A stretch of 48,960 nt of DNA from Fidelibacterota bacterium. Its GTDB lineage: Bacteria; Fidelibacterota; UBA2242. Made by a program: the position numbers and the translations under genes. How positions within the stretch are numbered: position 1 is the stretch's first letter; every line of letters starts with the position of its first letter. The stretch lies in the NCBI GenBank assembly GCA_016782645.1, contig JADHYC010000011.1, positions 1-48,960 on the forward strand, read 5' to 3'. The notes under the pieces are model-generated. The model made no database searches. It saw only the letters and a program-made list of their open reading frames with translations, and was not told the origin of the DNA. Below are positions 17,691 to 25,643 of this stretch, piece by piece.

Positions 17691-18683
17691 ATGTATAAAA
17701 GCAAAATAGCCGGAATCGGTGCAAATGTGCCAGAAAATGTAATAACAAACTTCGATCTTGAAAAATTAATGGATACAAGTAATGAGTGGATTTTAGAAAG
17801 AACAGGTATTCACGAAAGAAGATTTATAACACAACCAACTGGAGCAGCTGAACTAGCACTACCAGCATGTATCAAAGCAGTGAAAAATGCCGGAATCAAT
17901 AAATCCGATATAGATTTGATAATTGTAGCCACACTAACTCCTGAACACCAATGCCCTGGAACCAGTAGTTTTCTTCAAGTTCTACTAGAACTCCCCGGTG
18001 TGCCTACTCTTGATATTCGAGTTCAATGTTCGGGCTTCATTTATGGATTATCTATTGCAGACCAGTTTATTAAAACGGGACAATATAAGAATATATTACT
18101 TATCGGAGTAGAAGTTCAATCCGTTGGTTTAGATCTCAGTACCGAGGGTAGAGATTTATCTGTTCTCTTTGGCGATGGTGCAGGCGCTGCTGTTATTAGT
18201 CGTTCATATAATGATAGTGCAATACTATCTACACATCTGTTTGGCGATGGTAGATATGCCAAGGATTTGTGGGTCGAAGCCCCGGTTGGTTATCAAAATC
18301 CACGAATATCTGCTAAGATGTTAGAAGAAGGTAAACAATATCCTAAGATGAACGGAAAACATGTCTTTAAACATGCAATTGTACGCTTTCCCGAAGTAGT
18401 TAGAACTGCTTTAAAAGCAAATAACTGGACAATTGATGATGTAGATATTGTTATTCCTCACCAAGCGAACCAAAGAATAATAGAGGCAATTGCAAAACGA
18501 CTTGAGCTTCCTCTTGAAAAAGTTTATAGTAATATACACAAATATGGAAATACTACTGCAGCTTCTATACCTTTGGCAATTTACGATGCTCTAAACGAGG
18601 GAAAAATAAAGAATGGGGACAATGTTATACTTGCTGCATTTGGTTCAGGTTTTACCTGGGCTTCTGCGGCAGTTAGATGGTAG
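17691..18683 (+). CDS. fabH: 3-oxoacyl-ACP synthase III
   Basis: FabH condenses acetyl- or other acyl-CoA with malonyl-ACP to begin fatty-acid synthesis. The thiolase-fold triad is present: Cys in VQCSGF (about 112), His in PHQANQRI and Asn in KYGNTTAASIP. Other landmarks are TNEW-like TSNEWILERTGI and FGDGAGAAV. The 330-residue length is typical. A GAGGATATT sequence precedes the ATG. Its context (recJ before, an HD membrane phosphodiesterase after) is housekeeping rather than a fab operon; no plsX or acpP is adjacent. Confidence 0.95.
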   Translation: MYKSKIAGIGANVPENVITNFDLEKLMDTSNEWILERTGIHERRFITQPTGAAELALPACIKAVKNAGINKSDIDLIIVATLTPEHQCPGTSSFLQVLLELPGVPTLDIRVQCSGFIYGLSIADQFIKTGQYKNILLIGVEVQSVGLDLSTEGRDLSVLFGDGAGAAVISRSYNDSAILSTHLFGDGRYAKDLWVEAPVGYQNPRISAKMLEEGKQYPKMNGKHVFKHAIVRFPEVVRTALKANNWTIDDVDIVIPHQANQRIIEAIAKRLELPLEKVYSNIHKYGNTTAASIPLAIYDALNEGKIKNGDNVILAAFGSGFTWASAAVRW

Positions 18684-18726
18684 AAATTTTACATAAATTT
18701 GTAAAAAGATAAATAGTCCAATAATT

Positions 18727-21096
18727 ATGAATTTCTTTTCAAAGAAAAGTCCAAGCAATCCAAAACTACGCTTTCAAAATCATAAAAAAGCGTCTATTTT
18801 TCTTATCGGTTTTATTACTATCTTCTTAATTGCATTAACATTCCCAAAAAATCGATATAGCGAATTTTATTATAAAATTAATGATATTACTCGTGAGACA
18901 ATCATTGCCCCTTTCGATTTTCCTATATTGAAAGATGAAGAAAGTTTACAACATGATAGAGAAGAAGCACTGAAAAAAGTATCATTTGTTTTTTTTCAAG
19001 ATATTGAAACTCAGGAAAATGAAATTTCACAATTAAATAGTTTCTTTACTGAAATTGAAAAAATCCGATCTGCAAAATCAAAATACGAATCCTCAAAAAA
19101 ACTACTTGAGAGATACCGCTATTCAAAAAAGTATGATGAGATATACTCACTTACTCAAACCGATTCGGCTTCATATATCAACCTAATAAATAAGTTCCAA
19201 GAATCTTTTAAATTCGATATAAACTCTTTAGTATTTAAAGCACTCATCTTCTCTTCCAGCAATAAACAAAGCGTGATTAACCCGGCAAATCTTCTTCCTA
19301 AATTAAAACGGATTCTCACCAACATTTTGGCTCAACTAGTACTCGATATTCCGAAAGATGATATCATTTCTGAAAAAATATCAATTCAACAAGAGGGGGA
19401 AGAACTGCTTGAAGACCCCAACCAGGTCCTCACTCTTGAAGAAGCCTGGACAAAATCTAAGCTGGTGCTCCAGGCAGAATATCCAGAACATGGTTCTGAT
19501 GTAATCAATATTGGCTATGATATAATAGTTAATTTCCTGAAGCCCAATTTAATTTTTCAAAAAGAAATAACCGAATCACGACAGAAAGAAGCAATTAACA
19601 AGGTTCCAATAAGCCGTGGAATTGTTTTAGAAAACGAAAAAATTGTTGATGCCAACACTAAAGTTACACCCGAAATATTCAGAAAATTGGACTCACTATC
19701 GAAAGAAAGAGCAAGACGAACAAATATCCGTGGTGGATTACGCACAAGTTTACCGGTAATAGGTGATCCAGTCATCTTTTTAGGTCAAATAGCGCTGATA
19801 TGTATTATCTTTTCTTTCTTTATCACATTTCTTTTAACTTACCGCCCTAGTATTATAAAAGACAATAAGATGTTAGTTTTAATAGGGATTGTTTTTATTA
19901 TACAGTCTATTATAGCTTCTATTTTTGTTGAAAATTTTAACATTTCCGAATACTCAATCCCCATAACAATGGCAGCTATGACACTAACAATCCTATTTGA
20001 TACTAGAGTCGCTTTTATCGGAATTGGAATGTTAAGCATTCTTGTTGGCGCACAGCTTGGTGGTAATAGCAGCTTTGTAATTACCTCAATTTTCGCAAGC
20101 TCTCTAGCAATTTATTCCGTTAGAAAACTCCGTAAACGAAATCAAGTTTTTCAATCAATCATATATATAATCCTTGGGTATGCCGTAGCTATATCCATTA
20201 CAGAACTGCTACATTTTTCATCAACCCAAGTTATTTTAAACCACTTTAAATTTGCTGGTATTAATGGTATAGTTGCCCCATTCTTAACTTATGGAATTAT
20301 TGGATTGTTTGAATCCGCATTTGGTATAACTACTGACCTTTCACTACTTGAGCTTGCTGATTTTAATCATCCTCTTTTAAAACTTCTTTCCAAGGAAGCT
20401 ACAGGAACATTCACACACAGTGTAACTGTAGGAAATCTTGCCGAAGCAGCTTCTGATTCAATAGGATCTAATTCACTTCTTGCTCGAGTTGGGGCTTATT
20501 ATCACGATATTGGGAAAATTACAAAGCCTGAATACTTCGTCGAAAATCAATCTTATGATGATAACAAGCACGATAAATTGGCACCAAATCTTAGCGCACT
20601 AATCATAATTAACCATATTAAAGAAGGTCTAAGATTGGCAAATGAATATAAGCTACCAAAGGTGATTGTTGATTTTATTCCATCACACCATGGAACTACA
20701 CGAGTGGAATATTTTTATAATAGAGCTCTTGAGCAGTCTGAAAATCCTTCGGATATCAACGAATCTGATTTTAGATATCCCGGACCTAAACCTAAAACTA
20801 AAGAAACCGGCATAGTAATGCTCTGCGAATCTATTGAGGCTGCTACAAGATCAATAAAAAAACCAACAGTTGCAAATATTGAGAAAATAGTAGATCAAAT
20901 AATTGAAAATAGGCTAAAAGAAAAACAACTTGATGAATGTCCACTTACATTTAGTGATTTAAGAAAAATTAAAGGAGATATTAAGGGAAATTACGGAATA
21001 CTTCCTATTCTTAAAGGAATACACCATTTACGCGTAGAGTACACCAGCAAGGAAATCCCCAAAAAACATAAAAAATCACAATCCACGGATACTTAA
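18727..21096 (+). CDS. PgpH-type membrane HD phosphodiesterase (7TMR-HD)
   Basis: The order is the 7TMR-HD family's: one N-terminal membrane span (about 20-38), a long extracytoplasmic region (about 40-345; includes APFDFPILKDEE and ISRGIVLENEKIVDANTKVT), seven membrane spans (about 350-560), then a cytoplasmic HD domain. HD landmarks are GTFTHSVTVGNL, YYHDIGKITKPEYFVENQ, IINHI and SHHGT. The last metal position reads LCESIEAATRS, with Glu where the family usually has Asp (ADSVEAA). The family's best-studied members hydrolyse c-di-AMP. A ybeY gene follows 12 bases later, a pairing conserved in many bacteria. Confidence 0.9.
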   Translation: MNFFSKKSPSNPKLRFQNHKKASIFLIGFITIFLIALTFPKNRYSEFYYKINDITRETIIAPFDFPILKDEESLQHDREEALKKVSFVFFQDIETQENEISQLNSFFTEIEKIRSAKSKYESSKKLLERYRYSKKYDEIYSLTQTDSASYINLINKFQESFKFDINSLVFKALIFSSSNKQSVINPANLLPKLKRILTNILAQLVLDIPKDDIISEKISIQQEGEELLEDPNQVLTLEEAWTKSKLVLQAEYPEHGSDVINIGYDIIVNFLKPNLIFQKEITESRQKEAINKVPISRGIVLENEKIVDANTKVTPEIFRKLDSLSKERARRTNIRGGLRTSLPVIGDPVIFLGQIALICIIFSFFITFLLTYRPSIIKDNKMLVLIGIVFIIQSIIASIFVENFNISEYSIPITMAAMTLTILFDTRVAFIGIGMLSILVGAQLGGNSSFVITSIFASSLAIYSVRKLRKRNQVFQSIIYIILGYAVAISITELLHFSSTQVILNHFKFAGINGIVAPFLTYGIIGLFESAFGITTDLSLLELADFNHPLLKLLSKEATGTFTHSVTVGNLAEAASDSIGSNSLLARVGAYYHDIGKITKPEYFVENQSYDDNKHDKLAPNLSALIIINHIKEGLRLANEYKLPKVIVDFIPSHHGTTRVEYFYNRALEQSENPSDINESDFRYPGPKPKTKETGIVMLCESIEAATRSIKKPTVANIEKIVDQIIENRLKEKQLDECPLTFSDLRKIKGDIKGNYGILPILKGIHHLRVEYTSKEIPKKHKKSQSTDT

Positions 21097-21108
21097 AAGT
21101 CCTGAACT

Positions 21109-21570
21109 ATGCCCTGCATAAAAATTATAAATATTCACCCAAATCTTTTTTTACTACGACCTGCAATTGAAAGAATAGCGAATTTTATCGCAAGCCATGA
21201 AAAGAAAAGTATAAAAAACGTAACTCTAATTGTTGCAGACGATTCAACACTTAATGACTTAAAAATAAAATTTTTCGGAGAGGACTTACTTACAGATACT
21301 GTAAGTTTTAATTACAATGAATCAGATGAACCTATAGAAGGCGAAGTCTACCTAAGTATTGACAGAATTATGGAAAACTTAAAAAATTATAATGTTTCTT
21401 TCGAGCAAGAACTTGCTCGCGTTATTATACACAGTCTATTGCATCTAATGGGCTATAGAGATGATAAGCCAAGAAATAAAAGACAGATGACCGCACTTCA
21501 AAATTTCTATCTTCAACAACAGTACCTTAAAAGACTCTATAGAAAAAGATCAAAGTCATTAAATGGTTAA
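21109..21570 (+). CDS. ybeY: rRNA maturation endoribonuclease YbeY
   Basis: YbeY is a metal-dependent endonuclease used in 16S rRNA 3' maturation and ribosome quality control. The metal motif reads HSLLHLMGYRDDK: the first two His fit HxxxH, but the third ligand, usually His in GYDH, is Asp. From memory this variant (GYKDK-like) is common in Bacteroidetes and relatives. The 153-residue length is normal. It is tightly placed after the PgpH-type gene, and its end overlaps the first candidate start of mazG. Confidence 0.9.
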   Translation: MPCIKIINIHPNLFLLRPAIERIANFIASHEKKSIKNVTLIVADDSTLNDLKIKFFGEDLLTDTVSFNYNESDEPIEGEVYLSIDRIMENLKNYNVSFEQELARVIIHSLLHLMGYRDDKPRNKRQMTALQNFYLQQQYLKRLYRKRSKSLNG

Positions 21571-22360
21571 TACTATGAAAAACAGCGACCCGAACAAAGA
21601 GTTATCAAAGCTGATAAAAATCGTCAAGACTCTCCGTGGTCCAAACGGATGTAAATGGGATAAGGCTCAAACCCACCAATCTCTCACGCCCTATCTCCTT
21701 GAAGAAGCCTATGAAGTGATTGAATCAATAGACGAATATAACCTTCAAAAGTTAAAAGAGGAGCTGGGTGATTTACTTCTACATATTGTTTTCCAAGCTG
21801 AACTAGGTGAGGAGAAAGGAAATTTTACTCTTACTGATTCAATTAAAATCATAAGCAAAAAATTAGTCAGGAGACATCCGCATGTCTTCAGCGATACAGA
21901 AGTTAATAGTATAAAAGAAATAAAAAAGAACTGGGAAGAAATCAAACTAAAAGAAGGTAGAACCTCACTTATGGAAGGTCTTCCTAAAACTCTTCCAGCT
22001 CTTTTACAAGCACAACGAGTTCAGCTAAGAGCTTCAGAAGTTGGATTTGACTGGGAGAAAATAGACGGTGTATGGGATAAAGTTCTTGAGGAACTAAAGG
22101 AATTAAAAGAAGCAACTGAAACTAAAAACCATGAAAAAATCAGAAACGAATTAGGAGACTTACTATTTTCCCTTGTCAATCTATCCCGTTTCCTCAATGT
22201 AAACACTGAAGAGGCACTTAGAGGAACGGTTAAAAAATTTGTTAATAGATTCAAATCCATTGAAGAAGAACTATCTTCAAATGGTGTAGAAATTAAAAAT
22301 TCTTCATTATCCAAAATGGATCAATTATGGAATAAAATAAAAACTAAAGAGAAGTTATAA
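21563..22360 (+). CDS. mazG: Nucleoside triphosphate pyrophosphohydrolase MazG
   Basis: MazG hydrolyses (d)NTPs to monophosphates plus pyrophosphate, cleaning damaged nucleotides and modulating stress. Two tandem all-alpha MazG domains are visible. The N-terminal one has LRGPNGCKWDKAQTHQSL, LLEEAYEVIESID and LKEELGDLLLHIVFQ; the C-terminal one has GFDWEKIDGVWDKVLEELKE and RNELGDLLFSLVNL with the EExxE/ExxD metal pattern. The length of about 262 is normal. A second ATG at 21575, just past the ybeY stop, is an alternative start; neither start has a strong ribosome site. It is the last gene before the insertion sequence. Confidence 0.95.
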   Translation: MVNTMKNSDPNKELSKLIKIVKTLRGPNGCKWDKAQTHQSLTPYLLEEAYEVIESIDEYNLQKLKEELGDLLLHIVFQAELGEEKGNFTLTDSIKIISKKLVRRHPHVFSDTEVNSIKEIKKNWEEIKLKEGRTSLMEGLPKTLPALLQAQRVQLRASEVGFDWEKIDGVWDKVLEELKELKEATETKNHEKIRNELGDLLFSLVNLSRFLNVNTEEALRGTVKKFVNRFKSIEEELSSNGVEIKNSSLSKMDQLWNKIKTKEKL

Positions 22361-22396
22361 TCCTTATATCAATATTATCTGCAGGATCTTAAATTT

Positions 22397-23343
22397 TTAG
22401 AAAATTGGTATAATGGACAAAAATGGTTGCGAATTTGATAGAATTTCATTTATCAATTTAACTTTTCGATGATACTTCAAACCAGCATGCACCCTTGTTT
22501 TCGTCTTCAAATTTGAGAACACTCCTTCCAAAGAATTGATGGTATTGGGTATGTTTAAATCAGGATAATCTTGGAAGGTAAATAAAAATGGTAAATTGGT
22601 TTTCAAACTACGATAAGCGCTTCTGATTCTACGATGAGTGAAATGACATTTTTGAGTATCAGGATTAAAGGTTTTCTCTCTTAAAAATTCACTCCATTTT
22701 AGATTCCAATCTTCTAACAACTTTTTAAAGTCGTTTTTGTTACTGGTAGATAATTGCGCTACAATGTTCTTTAGTTCTTTACCAGCTTCCAGTTTGGGAT
22801 TTTGGGTAACATATCTTTTCACAATAGCAACCTGATGATATTGACACATTTGGATAGGTATCGACCCAAAACAATAAAACAATCCTCTTTTACCGTCACA
22901 AACAATGGCTCTGACTTTCCAGCCTTTTGATTCAAGATCTTTTATTCCTGTCTGATAATCATTAAGAGTTTCGTGTCCTACAAATTGCCAGGATAGGTTT
23001 CTGTTTCGGTAATGATCCCGAAAAACCATTACCCCGTAATTCCTTCCAAAATAACATGTATCCATGACTATCACTGTCTTGCATGGTTTATACTTCGGTA
23101 TGAACGGCAGATACAAGTCAATTCTTCGCTGAATAGTCCTTGCGGATAATCCAAACCTTTTGGCCAGCTCCTGGTATGTTTAAAACATATCGATTCCAAA
23201 GCTTGTGAATTTCTACGGTCTTATCTCTACCTTGATTTTGAAATGCTCGGTGACATTCCAAACAAATATATCGCTGCTTTCTGTTCCGCTTACCATTTTT
23301 TTGTTCGATGAGATTGACAATAGAGACATATTCTTTTACTCAA
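22397..23343 (-). pseudogene. Transposase (Zn-ribbon + DDE), two frameshifts
   Basis: Read from a TTG at 23343 (GGAG upstream), the product begins SKRICLYCQSH, half of a zinc ribbon. At a run of seven A (about 23294-23300) the frame must slip by -1 to continue NGKRNRKQRYICLECHRAF, the other half. Near 23180 a second shift is needed to reach QELAKRFGLSARTIQRR (helix-turn-helix) and the DDE core: VIVMDTCYFG, AIVCDGKRGL, QMCQYHQVA, and NTINSLEGVFSNLKTKTRVHAGL with the Glu. From 23116 to the stop the frame is intact (239 residues). The stop lies 12-14 bases outside the left terminal repeat, so the C-terminal residues are encoded by the repeat and host DNA. The A7 run alone could be a programmed slip, but two breaks make it a pseudogene. 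Confidence 0.85.
22411..22430 (+). repeat. IS terminal inverted repeat, left
   Basis: TAATGGACAAAAATGGTTGC; it matches the complement of the right end over all 20 bases and diverges immediately inside and outside. Confidence 0.9.
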
Positions 23344-23409
23344 TTTTAAACTCCATATTAAATATTGGCTCTTAAATGCTTTAATATTAACTGTTTTGTA
23401 TTGCTTTTA

Positions 23410-23429
23410 GCAACCATTTTTGTCCATTA
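23410..23429 (-). repeat. IS terminal inverted repeat, right
   Basis: GCAACCATTTTTGTCCATTA; the exact complement of the left repeat. It is the end proximal to the transposase start. Confidence 0.9.
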
Positions 23430-23446
23430 CGCCGGAAAATTTATAA

Positions 23447-23475
23447 TTGACAATTTGAAAAAAGAGTCTTATAAT
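23447..23475 (+). promoter_or_regulatory. Perfect-consensus sigma-70 promoter
   Basis: TTGACA (23447-23452), a 17-base spacer and TATAAT (23470-23475) match the housekeeping consensus at all 12 positions with ideal spacing. It lies 18 bases outside the IS end and about 40 bases before the start of a 60-residue membrane protein. Confidence 0.85.
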
Positions 23476-23517
23476 TAATAGCGTAAATAAAATGTGAAAG
23501 AAAAACCAGGAGGGATT

Positions 23518-23700
23518 ATGAAAAATTTGGTCATTGTTGCTATCATAGCTGCAGCAGTTGCTTTAATTCTCGGCATTATCACACAATTAGTGGGACATGC
23601 GGTTCTCATTTCAGCAAATGCTTGGAACAATTTCTCACAGACTATTCTTCTATTCGGAATCTGTTTTGGTATTTGGGAATATCTCAAATGCAAAGAGTAG
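23518..23700 (+). CDS. Small two-span membrane protein (60 residues)
   Basis: I do not recognise the family. The protein begins MKNLVIVAIIAAAVALILGIITQLVG, one membrane span, and has a second hydrophobic stretch FSQTILLFGICFGIWEYL, ending KCKE. AGGAGGG is placed six bases before this ATG, which decides the start over an in-frame ATG eight codons upstream. It has its own perfect-consensus promoter and a strong terminator, so it is a complete, probably highly transcribed single-gene unit. The hydrophobic pattern resembles small proteins of the general 'yia/hypothetical membrane' kind, but no function can be assigned. Confidence 0.8.
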   Translation: MKNLVIVAIIAAAVALILGIITQLVGHAVLISANAWNNFSQTILLFGICFGIWEYLKCKE

Positions 23701-23721
23701 CTCTACATCCTGATTAATTCT

Positions 23722-23751
23722 AAAAAAGCCCTGATTCTCAGGGCTTTTTTT
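23722..23751. terminator. Rho-independent terminator, probably bidirectional
   Basis: A stem AAAAAAGCCCTGA/TCAGGGCTTTTTT with loop TTC gives a GC core of 7-8 pairs flanked by A- and T-runs. It ends the 60-residue-protein unit and, read the other way, could also serve the convergent DUF3857 gene. Confidence 0.92.
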
Positions 23752-23807
23752 GTTATACAAATAGTATTTTACACAAACATCCTAATAAGACATCGGTATA
23801 AAAACAT

Positions 23808-25643
23808 TTATATCCTAAAAACCAAATTTTGAAATTTCGGTTCTTGCCATATTAAAATCAATTTTCTAAAACAATTGTATTCAGAAGGAGCAATTTCTGA
23901 TCTCTTCAATATTAGACTTCTTTTTAATATTAAAGTATTATCACCTTCCTTTTCAATCGAAATAGCAACTTCTCCAACATTATTTTTCAACTTAGTGTTA
24001 AAATAAGGAGTTACCAACCAAAGACTCTCCGGTATTTTCATCGATACAATATAACTTTCAATAAAAGACGATTGCAAAGATATTGGTGTTACCCTTTCAG
24101 TTTGAGCTGCCGAAACATTCGAACTGTTAAATCCGTGCATAAATTCAGGAAGTTTCCATTTAATATATCCATTTGAAATTTCTAAACCTTCAGTCGAACT
24201 AAATTCAGCATAAAAGTCACTTTCTTTACTATTTAACAATCGAACCTCTATTTTATCAACATTAAAATTACTTATTGAACTTTCAATTTCACTTTTTGCA
24301 GAATTGTTATCTGAACCAAATTTGAATGATCTACTAAAGTACCCGCAAAATGTAAAACTTCCCTCTCCAGTCATCATTAAGTTATCATCCAATTCTATCT
24401 TTAGAATCATTTGCTTATAGTTGTCCTTATGTCCATAATCTCTAATCTTAGAAAAAATCTTCTTTGCTTTCCTGATATTAAATAGAGTTTTATTGGAAAT
24501 GAACGGCATCAAATCTCCTTCCTGAGAATGAGTAGGAGCCAGATATACTTTTTGCATATTTGGATAGCGGCAAATAACAACAAAATCATCAAATTGATAT
24601 AATGATGGCACTTCTACACTAAATTCTTTATACCTTGAAACAAGAGCAGGATATGCTTTGGCTCCAGAGTATTTCAACAAGGCTGTTAATAAGACAGCCT
24701 TTTCCCATCCTGTTCCAACATTTTCCATAAAAACTTTTTCAGCTGATTTTGCTTTAAATCCATAGATCCATGGCTTACAATTAACTTTTCCCATTTCATC
24801 TGAAACAATTTTTTGAAGTCTCAACATCTTGGACTGAGAATCCAAAATTCCCTCTAACTGATTATTTATAATCCGGCGTGAAGAGGCACTTAAATCCAGG
24901 GAATCTCCCATGAATGAATCTATGTAATCAAAAATTATATCCCACGAATCCACAGTTGAAAAAATAAGTCTTGGAATAAATTCTCCCCATTCGGGTTGAT
25001 TTCCTTCTACCGGTATTCCCGGAAGATCTTTTAAAAACCAAGTATATATTTTAAAATTATCCCGTATCTCCAACTTTGGCTCAATATCAGTATTGAAGAA
25101 CTTATAATTCAGATTCTCACTATCTGGAATAATCACACGAACCGTCATCTTGTGTATTGGACTATAATCTGCGAATATTTCTTCTCCCATCAATCCTGGC
25201 ATAAACTCCTTATCAGTCTGGAGCACATAGGATAGATTAACGGTACATCCTCTCTCCAACCCGACATGAGTTATCACCATTTCTCGAAAATGATTAAAAG
25301 AGGGCGCGTCAGCTGCAAATCTTGGAAGTACTTCATTAAAAGCATTAGGTGGAGATTGAAATTTCTTCCCATCCTTCATCATTGTTTCTGATTTTTTAAT
25401 TTCAAGAGTCTGGAACTCTGGATTATGAACAATGAAGGATTCACCATAATGTCTAGTAACTGCAAAATATGAGTTTAAACGTAGTTTATGATGATAGGAA
25501 AGAATAGTACTTCCGTCCATCTTTAGTTTATATTCTTTAACTATTTCAATATATTCTGCATCAGGAATTTCACCGAAAAGGACAGAAAAACAAGATAGCA
25601 GGATAAATGATATGAACATTTGAAATCTATAATTTCTCCTCAT
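23808..25643 (-). CDS. Exported DUF3857 protein with degenerate transglutaminase-like domain
   Basis: After a signal peptide (MRRNYRFQMFISFILLSCFSVLFG) comes a DUF3857-like beta domain (about 25-215), a transglutaminase-like region (about 300-400) and a C-terminal beta-rich part. Compared with the adjacent upstream protein, the catalytic Cys position reads GTGWEKAVLLTALLKYSGA (Trp), the His position FDDFVV (Asp) and the Asp position LAPTHSQ (Ala/Pro). All three triad residues therefore seem lost, and the protein is likely a structural or binding partner in the periplasm. GGAGGGGAG precedes this ATG, which overlaps the stop of the upstream gene by four bases (ATGA), so translation is coupled. 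It ends near a terminator hairpin. Confidence 0.82.
   Translation of the reverse strand: MRRNYRFQMFISFILLSCFSVLFGEIPDAEYIEIVKEYKLKMDGSTILSYHHKLRLNSYFAVTRHYGESFIVHNPEFQTLEIKKSETMMKDGKKFQSPPNAFNEVLPRFAADAPSFNHFREMVITHVGLERGCTVNLSYVLQTDKEFMPGLMGEEIFADYSPIHKMTVRVIIPDSENLNYKFFNTDIEPKLEIRDNFKIYTWFLKDLPGIPVEGNQPEWGEFIPRLIFSTVDSWDIIFDYIDSFMGDSLDLSASSRRIINNQLEGILDSQSKMLRLQKIVSDEMGKVNCKPWIYGFKAKSAEKVFMENVGTGWEKAVLLTALLKYSGAKAYPALVSRYKEFSVEVPSLYQFDDFVVICRYPNMQKVYLAPTHSQEGDLMPFISNKTLFNIRKAKKIFSKIRDYGHKDNYKQMILKIELDDNLMMTGEGSFTFCGYFSRSFKFGSDNNSAKSEIESSISNFNVDKIEVRLLNSKESDFYAEFSSTEGLEISNGYIKWKLPEFMHGFNSSNVSAAQTERVTPISLQSSFIESYIVSMKIPESLWLVTPYFNTKLKNNVGEVAISIEKEGDNTLILKRSLILKRSEIAPSEYNCFRKLILIWQEPKFQNLVFRI

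Larger units (their letters stand above)
22411..23429 (-). mobile_element. Decayed 1.0-kb insertion sequence with perfect 20-bp terminal repeats
   Basis: The element is bounded by perfect inverted repeats (TAATGGACAAAAATGGTTGC on the left and its complement on the right) and contains one transposase gene, now frameshifted. The transposase resembles what databases call IS256-family, Zn-binding variant. No direct target duplication abuts the repeats: left flank ends TTGGTA, right flank begins CGCCGG. It lies between mazG and a short membrane-protein gene and breaks neither. Confidence 0.85.

Noticed and set aside
22400-23441. GAAAATT on both sides of the IS as a target duplication
   Set aside because: The copies are 4 and 5 bases away from the repeats rather than adjacent, so chance in AT-rich DNA is more likely.
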